64,000 nt of DNA from positions 1 to 64,000 of the forward strand of contig JARGOC010000008.1 in NCBI GenBank assembly GCA_029212365.1. Reading direction: 5' to 3'. The DNA is from Roseovarius sp. GTDB taxonomy: Bacteria > Pseudomonadota > Alphaproteobacteria > Rhodobacterales > Rhodobacteraceae. Positions 52,523-61,314 of this stretch are shown here, one piece after another. Numbering within the stretch: the stretch's first letter is position 1; the number at the start of each line of letters is the position of its first letter. The notes under the pieces were generated by a model. It was not told the origin of the DNA and did not search any database. It was given only the letters and a program-made list of their open reading frames with translations. The translations under genes were made by a program, and so were the position numbers.

Positions 52523-52972
52523 TCATAACGGCTTTTCCATAAAGACCGAACTTTTGCCCGCGGCGTAATCGCCGAACGGGCCACATGTTGCATACCCGTG
52601 GCGGGCATAGAGTTTGTGCGCGGCGTTCAGCAAGGTGCCGGTTTCCAATTTCATCGCAGGCAGGGAAAGGCCACGCGCGTGATCTTCCAACTGGCGCATG
52701 AGTGCATCTGCGGCGCCAAGTCCACGGGCGGCTTCCGCCACGAACATGGATTTCACTTCACCGTAACTGCCGCAGTTTTTCAACGCCGCAGTGCCGATCA
52801 CATCATCACCTTTGCGAGCGATAAAAAAGGCGATGGTATCGTCCACCAGATCATCAATCTCCAGATAGAAATTATCCTCAGGTGGAAACAGGCTTTGCAT
52901 CAACGCATGGCTTTGGCGCAATAGCGCTGTGGCCTTGGGGTGATGCGGGTCGCCCGCTTCGACGATCAACAT
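52523..52972 (-). CDS. GNAT family N-acetyltransferase
   Basis: A 149-residue GNAT protein starting MLIVEAGDPHHPKATALLRQ. The acetyl-CoA site appears in VKSMFVAEAARGLGAADALMRQL, where R/Q-x-x-G-x-G/A is seen as RGLGAA, and the end LETGTLLNAAHKLYARHGYATC is the usual final strand-helix. The ATG shares its first base with the cobW TGA (TGATG); a GTG one codon earlier is possible. Lying between cobW and cobN it is probably co-transcribed. Its substrate is unknown. Confidence 0.88.
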   Translation of the reverse strand: MLIVEAGDPHHPKATALLRQSHALMQSLFPPEDNFYLEIDDLVDDTIAFFIARKGDDVIGTAALKNCGSYGEVKSMFVAEAARGLGAADALMRQLEDHARGLSLPAMKLETGTLLNAAHKLYARHGYATCGPFGDYAAGKSSVFMEKPL

Positions 52973-54033
52973 CACGCAGCAAGAGCCGCTTGGATCGCCG
53001 CACGATCAAGCCCGGCTTGACCAATAACCACCAGCCGCGTTTCGCGCAGACCAGCGCCAAATGGCTGATCAAAGTAACTGTCCACGCGCGGGCCAACCGC
53101 CTGAATGGTCAGGCGCATGGGTTTGCCTGCAACAGCGGCAAAACCCTTGAGCCGCAAGATATCATGTTCACGGATGATATCCGCCACGCGCTGGGCAAAG
53201 GCCGCTGGATCGGTGATTTCGGGGCGGGTGACGACGAAACTCTCAAATTCATCATGATCATGGTCATGATGATGATCGTCGTGATGATCGTCGTCATCAT
53301 CGTGGTCGTGATGATGCACCTCGTGGCGCGCCTCCAGATCATTTTCTGATCCGATACCCTGACCCAGCAAAACATCAACCGGCAGGGCCCCCATGGTGGC
53401 CTTGACCACCTGCACCCCGCCACGGCTGTCACTGCGCAGCTTGCCGATCAACGCGTCGACCTCATCCGCACCCAGAAGATCGGATTTGTTGACGACGATC
53501 ATATCAGCGCAGGCCACCTGATCTTCAAACAATTCAGATAGCGGCGTTTCGTGATCCAGGTTTTCATCCATCGCGCGCTGGGCATCCACTGCGGCGACAT
53601 TATGGGCAAAACGGCCTTCGCTAACGGCCTTGCCATCCACCACGGTTACGACGCCATCGACGGTAACGCGGGTGGAAATCTCGGGCCAGTTGAACGCCCG
53701 CACCAGAGGTTGGGGTAAGGCCAGACCAGAGGTTTCAATGACAATATGATCGGGGGCATTTTCGCGCTCCAGCAGCTTTTGCATGGTGGGCACGAAATCC
53801 TCAGCCACGGTGCAGCAGATGCAGCCATTGCTCAGCTCCATGATGTCATCTTCGGTGCAGGTTTCATCGCCGCACCCCTTAAGGATGTCTCCATCGACAC
53901 CCAGATCGCCAAATTCATTGATGATCAAAGCGATGCGTTTGCCTTGGGCGTTTTCCAGCATGTGCCGGATCAGTGTGGTTTTACCGGCGCCCAGAAAACC
54001 AGTAACAACAGTGGCGGGAATTTTGGCAGGCAT
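52972..54033 (-). CDS. cobW: CobW family GTP-binding protein
   Basis: A 353-residue G3E GTPase and metal chaperone. Walker A GFLGAGKTT is at residues 12-20, the metal motif NGCICCT near residue 70, ETSGLALP near 100 and the base-specifying NKSDL near 186. A loop of about 30 residues near 235-265 is made almost only of His and Asp, as expected for a Co2+/Zn2+ reservoir. Family members deliver metals; its place with cobN and a CbiM-type permease points to cobalt supply for cobalamin. Confidence 0.95.
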   Translation of the reverse strand: MPAKIPATVVTGFLGAGKTTLIRHMLENAQGKRIALIINEFGDLGVDGDILKGCGDETCTEDDIMELSNGCICCTVAEDFVPTMQKLLERENAPDHIVIETSGLALPQPLVRAFNWPEISTRVTVDGVVTVVDGKAVSEGRFAHNVAAVDAQRAMDENLDHETPLSELFEDQVACADMIVVNKSDLLGADEVDALIGKLRSDSRGGVQVVKATMGALPVDVLLGQGIGSENDLEARHEVHHHDHDDDDDHHDDHHHDHDHDEFESFVVTRPEITDPAAFAQRVADIIREHDILRLKGFAAVAGKPMRLTIQAVGPRVDSYFDQPFGAGLRETRLVVIGQAGLDRAAIQAALAA

Positions 54034-54058
54034 GACAGATGTATCCTGTGAATAACTG

Positions 54059-54092
54059 TGAAAACGGCGGCTCCCATTTCAGGGTGCCGCCG
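54059..54092 (-). terminator. Hairpin with T tract between the CbiM-type gene and cobW
   Basis: On the minus strand CGGCGGC (54086-54092) and GCCGCCG (54065-54071) form a 7-bp GC stem followed by TTTT. It lies 32 bases after the permease stop and 26 before the cobW start, so only part of transcription from the riboswitch may reach cobW. Confidence 0.6.
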
Positions 54093-54123
54093 AATGTATC
54101 AGAGGTTTGGTAAAACGGCGCGA

Positions 54124-54801
54124 TTAAGCGGCGTGATACAAACGGTGGGTCAGGAAACGGCCCAGACCCAGGTCACGCGCAGCTTTTGCACCGGCCAGAA
54201 CGGCCAGATCGGCCAAAGGCTCGACAATCACAACCAGCATGTAGGCAGCCCCAAAGCTGCTCACTGCGACCATGTTTTCTGCACCAAAGCCCTGACCGTA
54301 GAACGCCCAGAAGGCCACCCATGCGACAACGCCGCCCTGAAAGGCTGTCGAAAGGGCAAGCGTCTGAGTGTAGCTCAGATCAACATAGGCAGTATCGGGC
54401 TTGATGATCCGTTTGGCCAGCGCATGAATGGCAAACAGAGGAACCAGCAAAGTGGTCATGTTGATGCCATATTGCGGCAGGTCAAAGGGTGCAAACAACA
54501 CACCCTGAAGCAGCAGACCAAAGGCAAGGCCAATGGCGGCAGGTGCAGCGCCAAACAGCAGCAGCAACGTCGAGCCGAGAATAAAGTGAACCTCAGATAC
54601 GCCAACAGGATAGTGTGGCAGCACCTGGAAAAAGATGAATGTCAGGACGGTCGCGGCAAAAGTTCCGCCAACCAGCTTGGCAATGCCACCGGTTTTGACC
54701 AGATCCCAGGCCAGTTTCAGGGTGTATGTGCCCGCTGCGGCAGCTGTGCCATAGCCAAGTACCATTTTTGCGCCATCTACGATGCCGGGTTCGATATGCA
54801 T
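54124..54801 (-). CDS. CbiM-type cobalt transporter membrane component
   Basis: A 225-residue membrane protein with six or seven spans. It begins MHIEPGIVDGAKMVLGYGTA; the His at position 2 is the metal-coordinating residue that defines CbiM/NikM proteins, which fixes the start at 54801. GGAGGAACTGAC is an excellent ribosome site. The VSEVHFILGSTLLLLFG segment is the second family landmark. A cobalamin riboswitch lies just upstream, so it should be repressed by B12. CbiN, CbiQ and CbiO partners are absent nearby. Metal choice (Co rather than Ni) is inferred from the riboswitch. Confidence 0.88.
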   Translation of the reverse strand: MHIEPGIVDGAKMVLGYGTAAAAGTYTLKLAWDLVKTGGIAKLVGGTFAATVLTFIFFQVLPHYPVGVSEVHFILGSTLLLLFGAAPAAIGLAFGLLLQGVLFAPFDLPQYGINMTTLLVPLFAIHALAKRIIKPDTAYVDLSYTQTLALSTAFQGGVVAWVAFWAFYGQGFGAENMVAVSSFGAAYMLVVIVEPLADLAVLAGAKAARDLGLGRFLTHRLYHAA

Positions 54802-54857
54802 GTCAGTTCCTCCGTAGCCGTCAACCCCGACGGCGTGTTTGTTAGGTTTCATTTGCA

Positions 54858-55044
54858 TGGCCGGTCTCCTGGCTTGCGGGTCAAAGCGCGGTCACTCCCT
54901 TCCCGGGCCAACGGCCCAGTGGTTTTGAGTGCGCGCTCACCGCTCACAGTCGCGGGGGCGGCTGACGAATTGGCTCCCGATATGGGTCCGCCGTCACGTC
55001 ATTCCCAGTTTGATCCCCGATGCTTTGCATCACTAATGGGAACC
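54858..55044 (-). promoter_or_regulatory. Cobalamin (AdoCbl) riboswitch
   Basis: On the minus strand the conserved blocks occur in order: GGTTCCCATTAG at the 5' side (about 55033-55044), the CTGGGAATGACG block, GCCCCCGCGACTGTGAGCGG (about 54938-54957), CCACTGG and CCGGGAAGG, and finally the B12 box AAGCCAGGAGACCGGCC (54859-54875). The box lies 57 bases before the CbiM-type start. Cobalamin binding is expected to reduce expression. Confidence 0.95.
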
Positions 55045-55371
55045 ATGCCCAATCAGCTATGCAGATCAGCGCCGGACTCGTCAAGGCGGATTCCGGCCCG
55101 CGCGCACAGCCAGATGCCATGCACGGCACTGGTGTCACCTGTTTGGCGGCTGCTGATCGGGCGCGTGGGGGGGGAAAGATGCGCGTTGCTGATATGAGGC
55201 CCGACATTGAGTACCCAGAAATCGAAGAGGAAGGCGCGAATTTCCGTAGTATCTTGTGGATAACTAGCTCAATCGCCCCAAATGGGGGGGTTCTTCGTTG
55301 ACTCAACCGCAATTGCCCGCCCACATTTAGATCCAAGACCGGAATCACCGGCGCTGATTAAGGGATGACGC
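55045..55371. other. Intergenic region between the riboswitch and smc
   Basis: About 330 bases that must hold the promoters of the riboswitch RNA (minus) and smc (plus). No supported gene. One perfect DnaA-box-like nonamer (TTATCCACA on the minus strand, 55255-55263) is present, which can occur by chance. Confidence 0.45.
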
Positions 55372-58300
55372 TTGCAGTTCTCCAAACTACGACTGACCGG
55401 CTTCAAAAGCTTTGTGGACCCGACGGACCTGATCATTGCCGACGGGCTGACTGGTGTTGTGGGGCCAAATGGCTGTGGCAAGTCCAATCTCCTCGAAGCG
55501 TTGCGCTGGGTCATGGGGGAAAACCGGCCCACAGCCATGCGTGGCGGCGGCATGGAGGATGTGATCTTTGCCGGGGCGGCCACACGGCCTGCGCGCAACT
55601 TTGCCGAAGTGTCGATCCATATTGATAACTCTGACCGTCTGGCCCCTGCTGGCTTTAATGACAGTGACAATCTGGACATCATTCGCCGCATTACCCGTGA
55701 TGTGGGCAGCGCCTATAAGGTGAACACCAAGGATGTGCGTGCGCGTGACGTGCAGATGTTGTTTGCTGATGCCTCAACCGGTGCGCAGTCGCCCGCATTG
55801 GTGCGGCAAGGCCAGATTTCGGAACTGATCAACGCCAAGCCCAAAAACCGACGCCGTATTCTGGAAGAGGCCGCCGGTATCTCGGGTCTGTACCAACGCC
55901 GCCATGAGGCCGAGCTGAAGCTGAAAGGCGCCGAAAGCAACCTGACCCGCGTTGATGATGTGATCGAACAACTGGCAGCACAACTGGCGCAACTGGCGCG
56001 TCAGGCCCGCCAAGCGGCCCGCTATCGCCAGATCGGCGAAGAGCTGCGCCAGTCTGAAGGGCTGCTGCTCTATCGGCGCTGGAAAGAAGCGGATCACGCG
56101 CGCGCGATGGCCGAGGATGAATTACGCGAGCGCACCACATTGGCCGCTCAGGCAGAAGCTGGCGCGCGCGCTGCGGTCAAAGCCCGCGCCAAGGCCGATG
56201 AAGCCTTGCCTTCCTTGCGTGAGGAAGAGGCCGTAGCGGCCGCCATCCTGCAACGCTTGCAAGTGCAGCGTGACACTCTGGATGATCAGGAAGCCACTGC
56301 GTTGTCGCGGATCGAAACGCTGCAAAACCGCATTGAACAGCTGGCCCTGGATATCGAGCGCGAAAGCGGGCTGAACCGGGATGCCGGCGAAACAATTGAG
56401 CGGCTGGAGTGGGAAGCCAAAGAGCTGACCAAGGCCAGCGATGGGCATGATGCACGACTGGAAGAGGCCATGGGCGAGGCGCGCTCGGCGGCCAGTATCC
56501 TGCAGGACCGCGAAAGTGACCTGTCCACCCGCACAGAAGATGTTGCCCGTCTGGCCGCGCGCCACCAATCCGCGCAGCGCCTGTTGGATGACAGCCAAAA
56601 AACTCTGACCCGCAGCGAAGATGAAGCCACCCGCGCCCGTGCGGCAGTGGAACAATCAAAGCTGGCTCTGCAAACTGCGCTGAATGATTTTGATACCGCC
56701 GGTGCTGCTGAAACAGCGGCCACCGAGGCCACCGCCACCGCCGAAGCAGCCCTCGCCAGTGCCGATCAGGCCCGCGCAGATGCGCAAGCGCGCGAAGCGG
56801 ATGCCCGTGCGGAACGCTCTGAGGCCGACGGCGAAGTGAACGCGCTGCGCGCCGAAGTATCGGCCCTTGCCCGACTGGTGGAGCGTGACACCGCCGAAGG
56901 CGGGCAGGTCATGGATCAACTGCATGTGCAATCGGGTTACGAAAAGGCGCTGGGTGCGGCCCTTGCCGATGATCTGCGCGCCCCCGAAGTTGAGGCCGAC
57001 GGCCCCTCTGGCTGGGCTGCGCTGCCCGGATATCCTACGCCTCAAATCCTGCCAGAAGGTGTTGTTGCGCTATCCAACTATGTGAGCGCCCCACATGTTT
57101 TGGGGCGTCGCATCAGCCAGATCGGTGTTGTCGATGTCGATGACGGGCCGCGTCTGCAACCGCTTTTGCAACCGGGCCAGCGTCTGGTCAGCATGGAAGG
57201 TGACCTTTGGCGGTGGGACGGTTTTCGCGCCTGGGCCGAAGACGCCCCCAGCACCGCTGCCCTGCGCCTGCAACAACTCAACCGACTGGAAGAGCTGAAA
57301 CAAGAGCTGGAGCATGTTAGCGCGCGTGCCGATGGTGCCCGCGCCGCCCATGATGTGCTGAGCACCCAGCTGACACAGTTGACCCAAGCCGACAAAGATG
57401 CGCGTGAGGCCCGCCGTGCCGCCGATCTGGCGATGAATGACGCCAGCCGCGCCCTTAGCCGGGCCGAGGCGGATCGCAACCTTGCGCAGTCACGCCTTGA
57501 ATCATTGGGGCTGGCCGTTACCCGGCATGAAGACGAAGCATTGGGCGCCCGCAAACAGCTGGACGAAGCCTCAGCCGCGCTGGCGGATCTGGGTGATCTG
57601 GACGCCGCACGAACTGAGATCGAAGACGTCAAAATGACCGTCGAAGCGGCGCGTATGACCATGATGTCCAAACGTTCAGCCCATGATGAATTGCGCCGGG
57701 AAGGCGAGGCCCGCACCCGCCGTGCGCAGGAAGTCACCAAGGAAATAAGCGGTTGGCGCCACCGTTTGGACACCGCAGAAAAACGCAGTGCAGAACTGGC
57801 CGAGCGCAAAGTCACCTCGCAAGAGGAATTGAAGCAAGCAACCCAAGCCCCTGATGAGATTCGCGCCAAACGGGATGAACTTGGCCGCTCGATCTCTACG
57901 GCCGAGGCACGCCGGGCTGAGGCCGCTGATGCGCTGTCCACGGCCGAAGGGGCTGCGCGCACAGCGGTCGAAACCGAACGTGACGCGGAACGCCACGCAT
58001 CCGAGGCACGTGAGGCGCGGGCCCGTTCTGAGGCCCGTACAGAGGCCGCACGAGAGACATTGAACGCCGCGTCTGAGCGTATCGCAGATGAACAGGAAAC
58101 CACACCCGCGCAATTGCTGGGGTCTCTCAAGGCGGACCCCGAAAACATGCCGGCCGCTGATGCGATTGAGGCCGATGTGAACCGCCTGAAACGTCAGCGT
58201 GACGCCTTGGGTGCGGTCAATCTGCGCGCCGAAGAAGACGCCAAAGAAGTGGAAGAAGAACACGACACGTTGGTGGCTGAAAAAAATGACCTTGAAGAGG

Positions 58301-58827
58301 CCATTCGCACTTTGCGCAACGGTATCAACAGCCTGAACCGCGAAGGCCGCGAACGTCTGTTAACCGCGTTTGAGCAAGTGAACAGCAACTTTTCGATGTT
58401 GTTCAAGCATCTGTTCGGTGGCGGCGAGGCCAATCTGGTGCTGGTTGAAAGCGACGATCCATTAGAGGCCGGTCTGGAAATCATGTGCCAACCGCCGGGC
58501 AAGAAACTGGCGACACTCAGTCTGCTGTCGGGCGGGGAGCAGACGCTGACAGCTCTGGCGCTGATTTTTGCTGTGTTCCTGGCCAACCCCGCGCCCATTT
58601 GTGTGTTGGATGAGGTCGATGCACCTTTGGATGATGCCAACGTGGGCCGCTTTTGTGACCTGTTGGACGAGATGTGCCGCCGCACTGAAACGCGCTTTTT
58701 GATCATCACGCACCATGCCGTCACGATGAGCCGGATGGACCGATTGTTCGGGGTGACCATGGCAGAGCAAGGCGTGAGCCAACTGGTCTCGGTTGATCTG
58801 AAGAAAGCCGAGCAGATGGTGGCGTAA
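55372..58827 (+). CDS. smc: Chromosome segregation protein SMC
   Basis: A 1151-residue SMC ATPase that, with ScpAB, organises and segregates the chromosome. Walker A GPNGCGKSN is near residue 32. Long Ala/Glu/Arg-rich coiled coils flank a hinge at about residues 510-630. The C-terminal head has the signature LLSGGEQ near residue 1053 and Walker B ICVLDEVDAPLDDAN near residue 1081. The start is TTG at 55372 (LQFSKLRLTGFKSFVDP), with AAGGGATG upstream; no ATG is available nearby. It stands alone on the plus strand between minus-strand genes. Confidence 0.95.
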   Translation: MQFSKLRLTGFKSFVDPTDLIIADGLTGVVGPNGCGKSNLLEALRWVMGENRPTAMRGGGMEDVIFAGAATRPARNFAEVSIHIDNSDRLAPAGFNDSDNLDIIRRITRDVGSAYKVNTKDVRARDVQMLFADASTGAQSPALVRQGQISELINAKPKNRRRILEEAAGISGLYQRRHEAELKLKGAESNLTRVDDVIEQLAAQLAQLARQARQAARYRQIGEELRQSEGLLLYRRWKEADHARAMAEDELRERTTLAAQAEAGARAAVKARAKADEALPSLREEEAVAAAILQRLQVQRDTLDDQEATALSRIETLQNRIEQLALDIERESGLNRDAGETIERLEWEAKELTKASDGHDARLEEAMGEARSAASILQDRESDLSTRTEDVARLAARHQSAQRLLDDSQKTLTRSEDEATRARAAVEQSKLALQTALNDFDTAGAAETAATEATATAEAALASADQARADAQAREADARAERSEADGEVNALRAEVSALARLVERDTAEGGQVMDQLHVQSGYEKALGAALADDLRAPEVEADGPSGWAALPGYPTPQILPEGVVALSNYVSAPHVLGRRISQIGVVDVDDGPRLQPLLQPGQRLVSMEGDLWRWDGFRAWAEDAPSTAALRLQQLNRLEELKQELEHVSARADGARAAHDVLSTQLTQLTQADKDAREARRAADLAMNDASRALSRAEADRNLAQSRLESLGLAVTRHEDEALGARKQLDEASAALADLGDLDAARTEIEDVKMTVEAARMTMMSKRSAHDELRREGEARTRRAQEVTKEISGWRHRLDTAEKRSAELAERKVTSQEELKQATQAPDEIRAKRDELGRSISTAEARRAEAADALSTAEGAARTAVETERDAERHASEAREARARSEARTEAARETLNAASERIADEQETTPAQLLGSLKADPENMPAADAIEADVNRLKRQRDALGAVNLRAEEDAKEVEEEHDTLVAEKNDLEEAIRTLRNGINSLNREGRERLLTAFEQVNSNFSMLFKHLFGGGEANLVLVESDDPLEAGLEIMCQPPGKKLATLSLLSGGEQTLTALALIFAVFLANPAPICVLDEVDAPLDDANVGRFCDLLDEMCRRTETRFLIITHHAVTMSRMDRLFGVTMAEQGVSQLVSVDLKKAEQMVA

Positions 58828-58861
58828 GGCCATCCAATTTTTGACAGTCAGACACGGTAAA

Positions 58862-58885
58862 CCTGCGGAGCTTCTGCCCCGCAGG
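58862..58885 (+). terminator. Hairpin after smc
   Basis: CCTGCGG (58862-58868) and CCGCAGG (58879-58885) form a 7-bp stem 35 bases after the smc stop. The following sequence is only mildly T-rich, so it is a weak intrinsic terminator at best. Confidence 0.45.
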
Positions 58886-58988
58886 ATTAGGTGTTTGTGA
58901 TGAAACAAAATTACAACTGCTATGTCCTAGCTGCACCTCAGATACTATCAAACCTAGAGGTTAACGAAAGATGAACCTTACAAACTGG

Positions 58989-60110
58989 TTAACGATGCCC
59001 CAGGGCACCGCTCTGCCAGAGCCTGATCTTCAGGCCGCCGTGGGGCACGGGGGGACCGGGGGGGTCAAAGGGCAGAGTCGTGGCGCGCGCCAAGCCATCT
59101 TCGGTGGTGATCAAGCCAACGCGCCAGCCTGAAAACCGCTCAAGCAGAGTTTGCCCAAGGCTGGCATAAAGGGCGAACAACTGACGTGTATCGCCAATGC
59201 GCCCGCCATAGGGTGGGTTGACGATCACCAATCCGGGCGGGCCGGCGGGGCGCTGCATATCGCTGACAGCATGGCAATCGAACTGGGTGATCGCCTGCAC
59301 AGCTGCGCGCTCCGCATTGGCGCAGGAATTGCGAATGGCCCCCGCATCCCGGTCACTGCCATAAAACATCAGATCGGTATTCTGTGCCGTTTGGGTGCTC
59401 TGCATTTCACCCCAGGCATCCACATCAAAATTGGCCAAGTCTTCAAACGCAAAGCTGCGTCCACGTCCGGGATTAAGGCCCAAAGCCATCTCAGCCGCTT
59501 CTATTGGAAATGTACCCGATCCGCACATTGGATCATAGACCGGCTCGGATCCCGAATACCCGCATTGGCGCAGGAACAACGCCGCAAGGGTTTCACGCAT
59601 GGGCGCTTTGCCAACAGCCACCTTAAACCCGCGCCGGTGCAAAGGCTCGCCGGATGTATCAAGGCTGAGCGTGCATTGATCATCTTCAATGCGCACCATC
59701 ACGCGCAGGGTGGCATCGGGGGTTACAGGCGCCCCCAGTGTTTCATCAATGGCGCGGCTGATCCGCTGGACCACGGCGCCCTCGTGATAAATCTTGGAAC
59801 GGGCGCAGCTGGCCTCAACCTTTACAGGGACGTCGTCGCGCAACAGCTTGCCCCAGTCAAACGCACGCGCGGCCTCATCCAAATGGGCCAGATGTGTAGA
59901 TCGAAAACTCCCAATCCGCGCCAGAACTTTGGAGGCACCACGCAGCTCCAGATTAGCGCGCCACACATCCTGCCAATTGCCACGAAACACAACGCCACCT
60001 GGCGTTGCTTTGGCCTTTTTGAAACCACGTTCCAAGGCTTCGGCCTTTAGCACCAATTCCAGCCCCGGCGGGGCGCTCAGGAAAATTTCAAATTTGGGGG
60101 CAGCCCTCAT
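58989..60110 (-). CDS. THUMP-domain class I RNA methyltransferase (RlmL N-terminal-like)
   Basis: A 373-residue RNA methyltransferase. An N-terminal THUMP region (about residues 45-155) precedes a UPF0020 methyltransferase domain with DPMCGSGTFPIEAAEMALG near residue 195 and the catalytic NPPYGG near residue 295. This is the layout of the guanine-N2 enzymes RlmL/YcbY N-half, which methylate 23S rRNA G2445. The exact nucleotide here is inferred. The ATG overlaps the transglycosylase stop by four bases (ATGA). Confidence 0.9.
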   Translation of the reverse strand: MRAAPKFEIFLSAPPGLELVLKAEALERGFKKAKATPGGVVFRGNWQDVWRANLELRGASKVLARIGSFRSTHLAHLDEAARAFDWGKLLRDDVPVKVEASCARSKIYHEGAVVQRISRAIDETLGAPVTPDATLRVMVRIEDDQCTLSLDTSGEPLHRRGFKVAVGKAPMRETLAALFLRQCGYSGSEPVYDPMCGSGTFPIEAAEMALGLNPGRGRSFAFEDLANFDVDAWGEMQSTQTAQNTDLMFYGSDRDAGAIRNSCANAERAAVQAITQFDCHAVSDMQRPAGPPGLVIVNPPYGGRIGDTRQLFALYASLGQTLLERFSGWRVGLITTEDGLARATTLPFDPPGPPVPHGGLKIRLWQSGALGHR

Positions 60111-61273
60111 AACTTGTTAAGCAGTGCTGCCGTGGGCCATGCATCAGCAGGCAAGCCCAGTTTCGATTGCATGTCCTGCACGGCGGCGCGGGTGCCCGAG
60201 CCGAGGATGCCGTCAATCTTGCCCACATCATAGCCGCGCGCCGCCAGCTTTTTCTGCAAGCGTTTCATCTGATCCCCCGACAGGCCTTTCTCGGGCTTGC
60301 CGGGCGTGAACACGGGCGCACCTTCCAGGCGATTGGCAAAATAGGCGGCTGTCAAAACATAGGTAAAGCTTTGATTCCACTCAAAATAAACACTGAAATT
60401 CGGATAGGCGAGGAAAGCTGGCCCGTTGCGCCCCTGAGGAAGAATAACTGACGCTGGCAGATGGCCTGCCAGGTTCCCATGGCGCGGCTTCACCCCTAAG
60501 GCAGCCCATTCAGAGGCCGCTTTGGTGGTGCGTAGCCCGGTCTTTGACCAATCCAGATTTGCGGGCACAGATACCTCCTGCAACCACGGCTCGCCCTTGC
60601 GCCAACCCAAATGGCTGAGCATCTTGCCACCTGATATCAGCGCATCAGGGGCCGAAGTTTTCAGGCTGACCTTACCATCACCATCGCCATCCATCCCATT
60701 TTCCAGAATGTCGATAGGCAGCATTTGCACCATGCCGATTTCACCAGCCCATGCCCCGGTGGTGCGGGTTGGGCTGAAGTTGCCCTGTTCATAAAGTTCA
60801 AGCGCGGCAAAGACCTGTGGGCGGAACAACTCGGGGCGTCGGCAATCATGGCTGAGTGTGACCAGCGCGTTCAGCGTGTTGAAGTCACCCTGAAAACTGC
60901 CGTAGTCGGTCTCAAACGCCCAGAAGGCCAGCAAGACGCCGCGGTTGACGCCATAATTGCCTTCAACCCGTTTGAATGTGCTGTTGTATTGCTTGGATTT
61001 GGATCGCCCGGTGTTTACCCGGCCTGAGCTGATCAGACGGCGTGAAAAATCGGTGAAGTTCATCTGGAACACACCCTGGCGACGATCAGCCTGGATCACC
61101 TTTTTGTCCAGACGCACAGACCCAAAGAACTGGGTAACGGCCTGTGTGTCATGCCCCCGCGAAACGGCCTCTTTTTTAAGCCCGCCGACAAAGTTGGAAA
61201 AACTGCCACCACATTGGGCAAATCCCATGCTGGCAGTCATAAGAAAAGTCGTCAAAGCAATGAATAAACGCAT
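60107..61273 (-). CDS. Lytic murein transglycosylase (MltB-type) with peptidoglycan-binding domain
   Basis: A 388-residue periplasmic enzyme. The signal peptide MRLFIALTTFLMTASMGFA precedes a Cys-containing start. The catalytic domain has the family motif LLAFWAFETDYGSFQGDFNT near residue 115, with the active Glu, and the GEIGMVQMLPIDIL motif. A PG_binding_1 domain closes the protein (MKRLQKKLAARGYDVGKIDG). It cleaves the glycan strand to 1,6-anhydro-MurNAc. It is translationally coupled to the methyltransferase gene downstream. Confidence 0.92.
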   Translation of the reverse strand: MRLFIALTTFLMTASMGFAQCGGSFSNFVGGLKKEAVSRGHDTQAVTQFFGSVRLDKKVIQADRRQGVFQMNFTDFSRRLISSGRVNTGRSKSKQYNSTFKRVEGNYGVNRGVLLAFWAFETDYGSFQGDFNTLNALVTLSHDCRRPELFRPQVFAALELYEQGNFSPTRTTGAWAGEIGMVQMLPIDILENGMDGDGDGKVSLKTSAPDALISGGKMLSHLGWRKGEPWLQEVSVPANLDWSKTGLRTTKAASEWAALGVKPRHGNLAGHLPASVILPQGRNGPAFLAYPNFSVYFEWNQSFTYVLTAAYFANRLEGAPVFTPGKPEKGLSGDQMKRLQKKLAARGYDVGKIDGILGSGTRAAVQDMQSKLGLPADAWPTAALLNKL

Positions 61274-61314
61274 ATTGTCCTCTCAAAATGATTGCCCGGA
61301 ACCTATGCGCCGGA

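Noticed and set aside
53230..53330. Short tandem-like GATCATGATG tract
   Set aside because: This is the coding sequence of the His/Asp-rich metal loop of CobW, not a microsatellite or regulatory repeat.
54802..54858. Upstream in-frame ATG for the CbiM-type gene at 54858
   Set aside because: It lies at the edge of the B12 box and would place 19 extra residues before the essential N-terminal Met-His. The ATG at 54801 has a strong ribosome site.
55255..55263. Perfect DnaA-box nonamer upstream of smc
   Set aside because: A single 9-base match is expected by chance about once in this much DNA. No cluster of boxes, AT-rich unwinding region or dnaA gene is nearby, so an origin is not supported.
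54944..55348. Minus-strand frame of 134 codons over the riboswitch
   Set aside because: Most of it coincides with conserved riboswitch blocks, and it lacks a ribosome site or recognisable protein features.
58913..58975. Tiny plus-strand ORF after smc (MKQNYNCYVLAAPQ...)
   Set aside because: Only 24 codons, no clear ribosome site and no supporting context.
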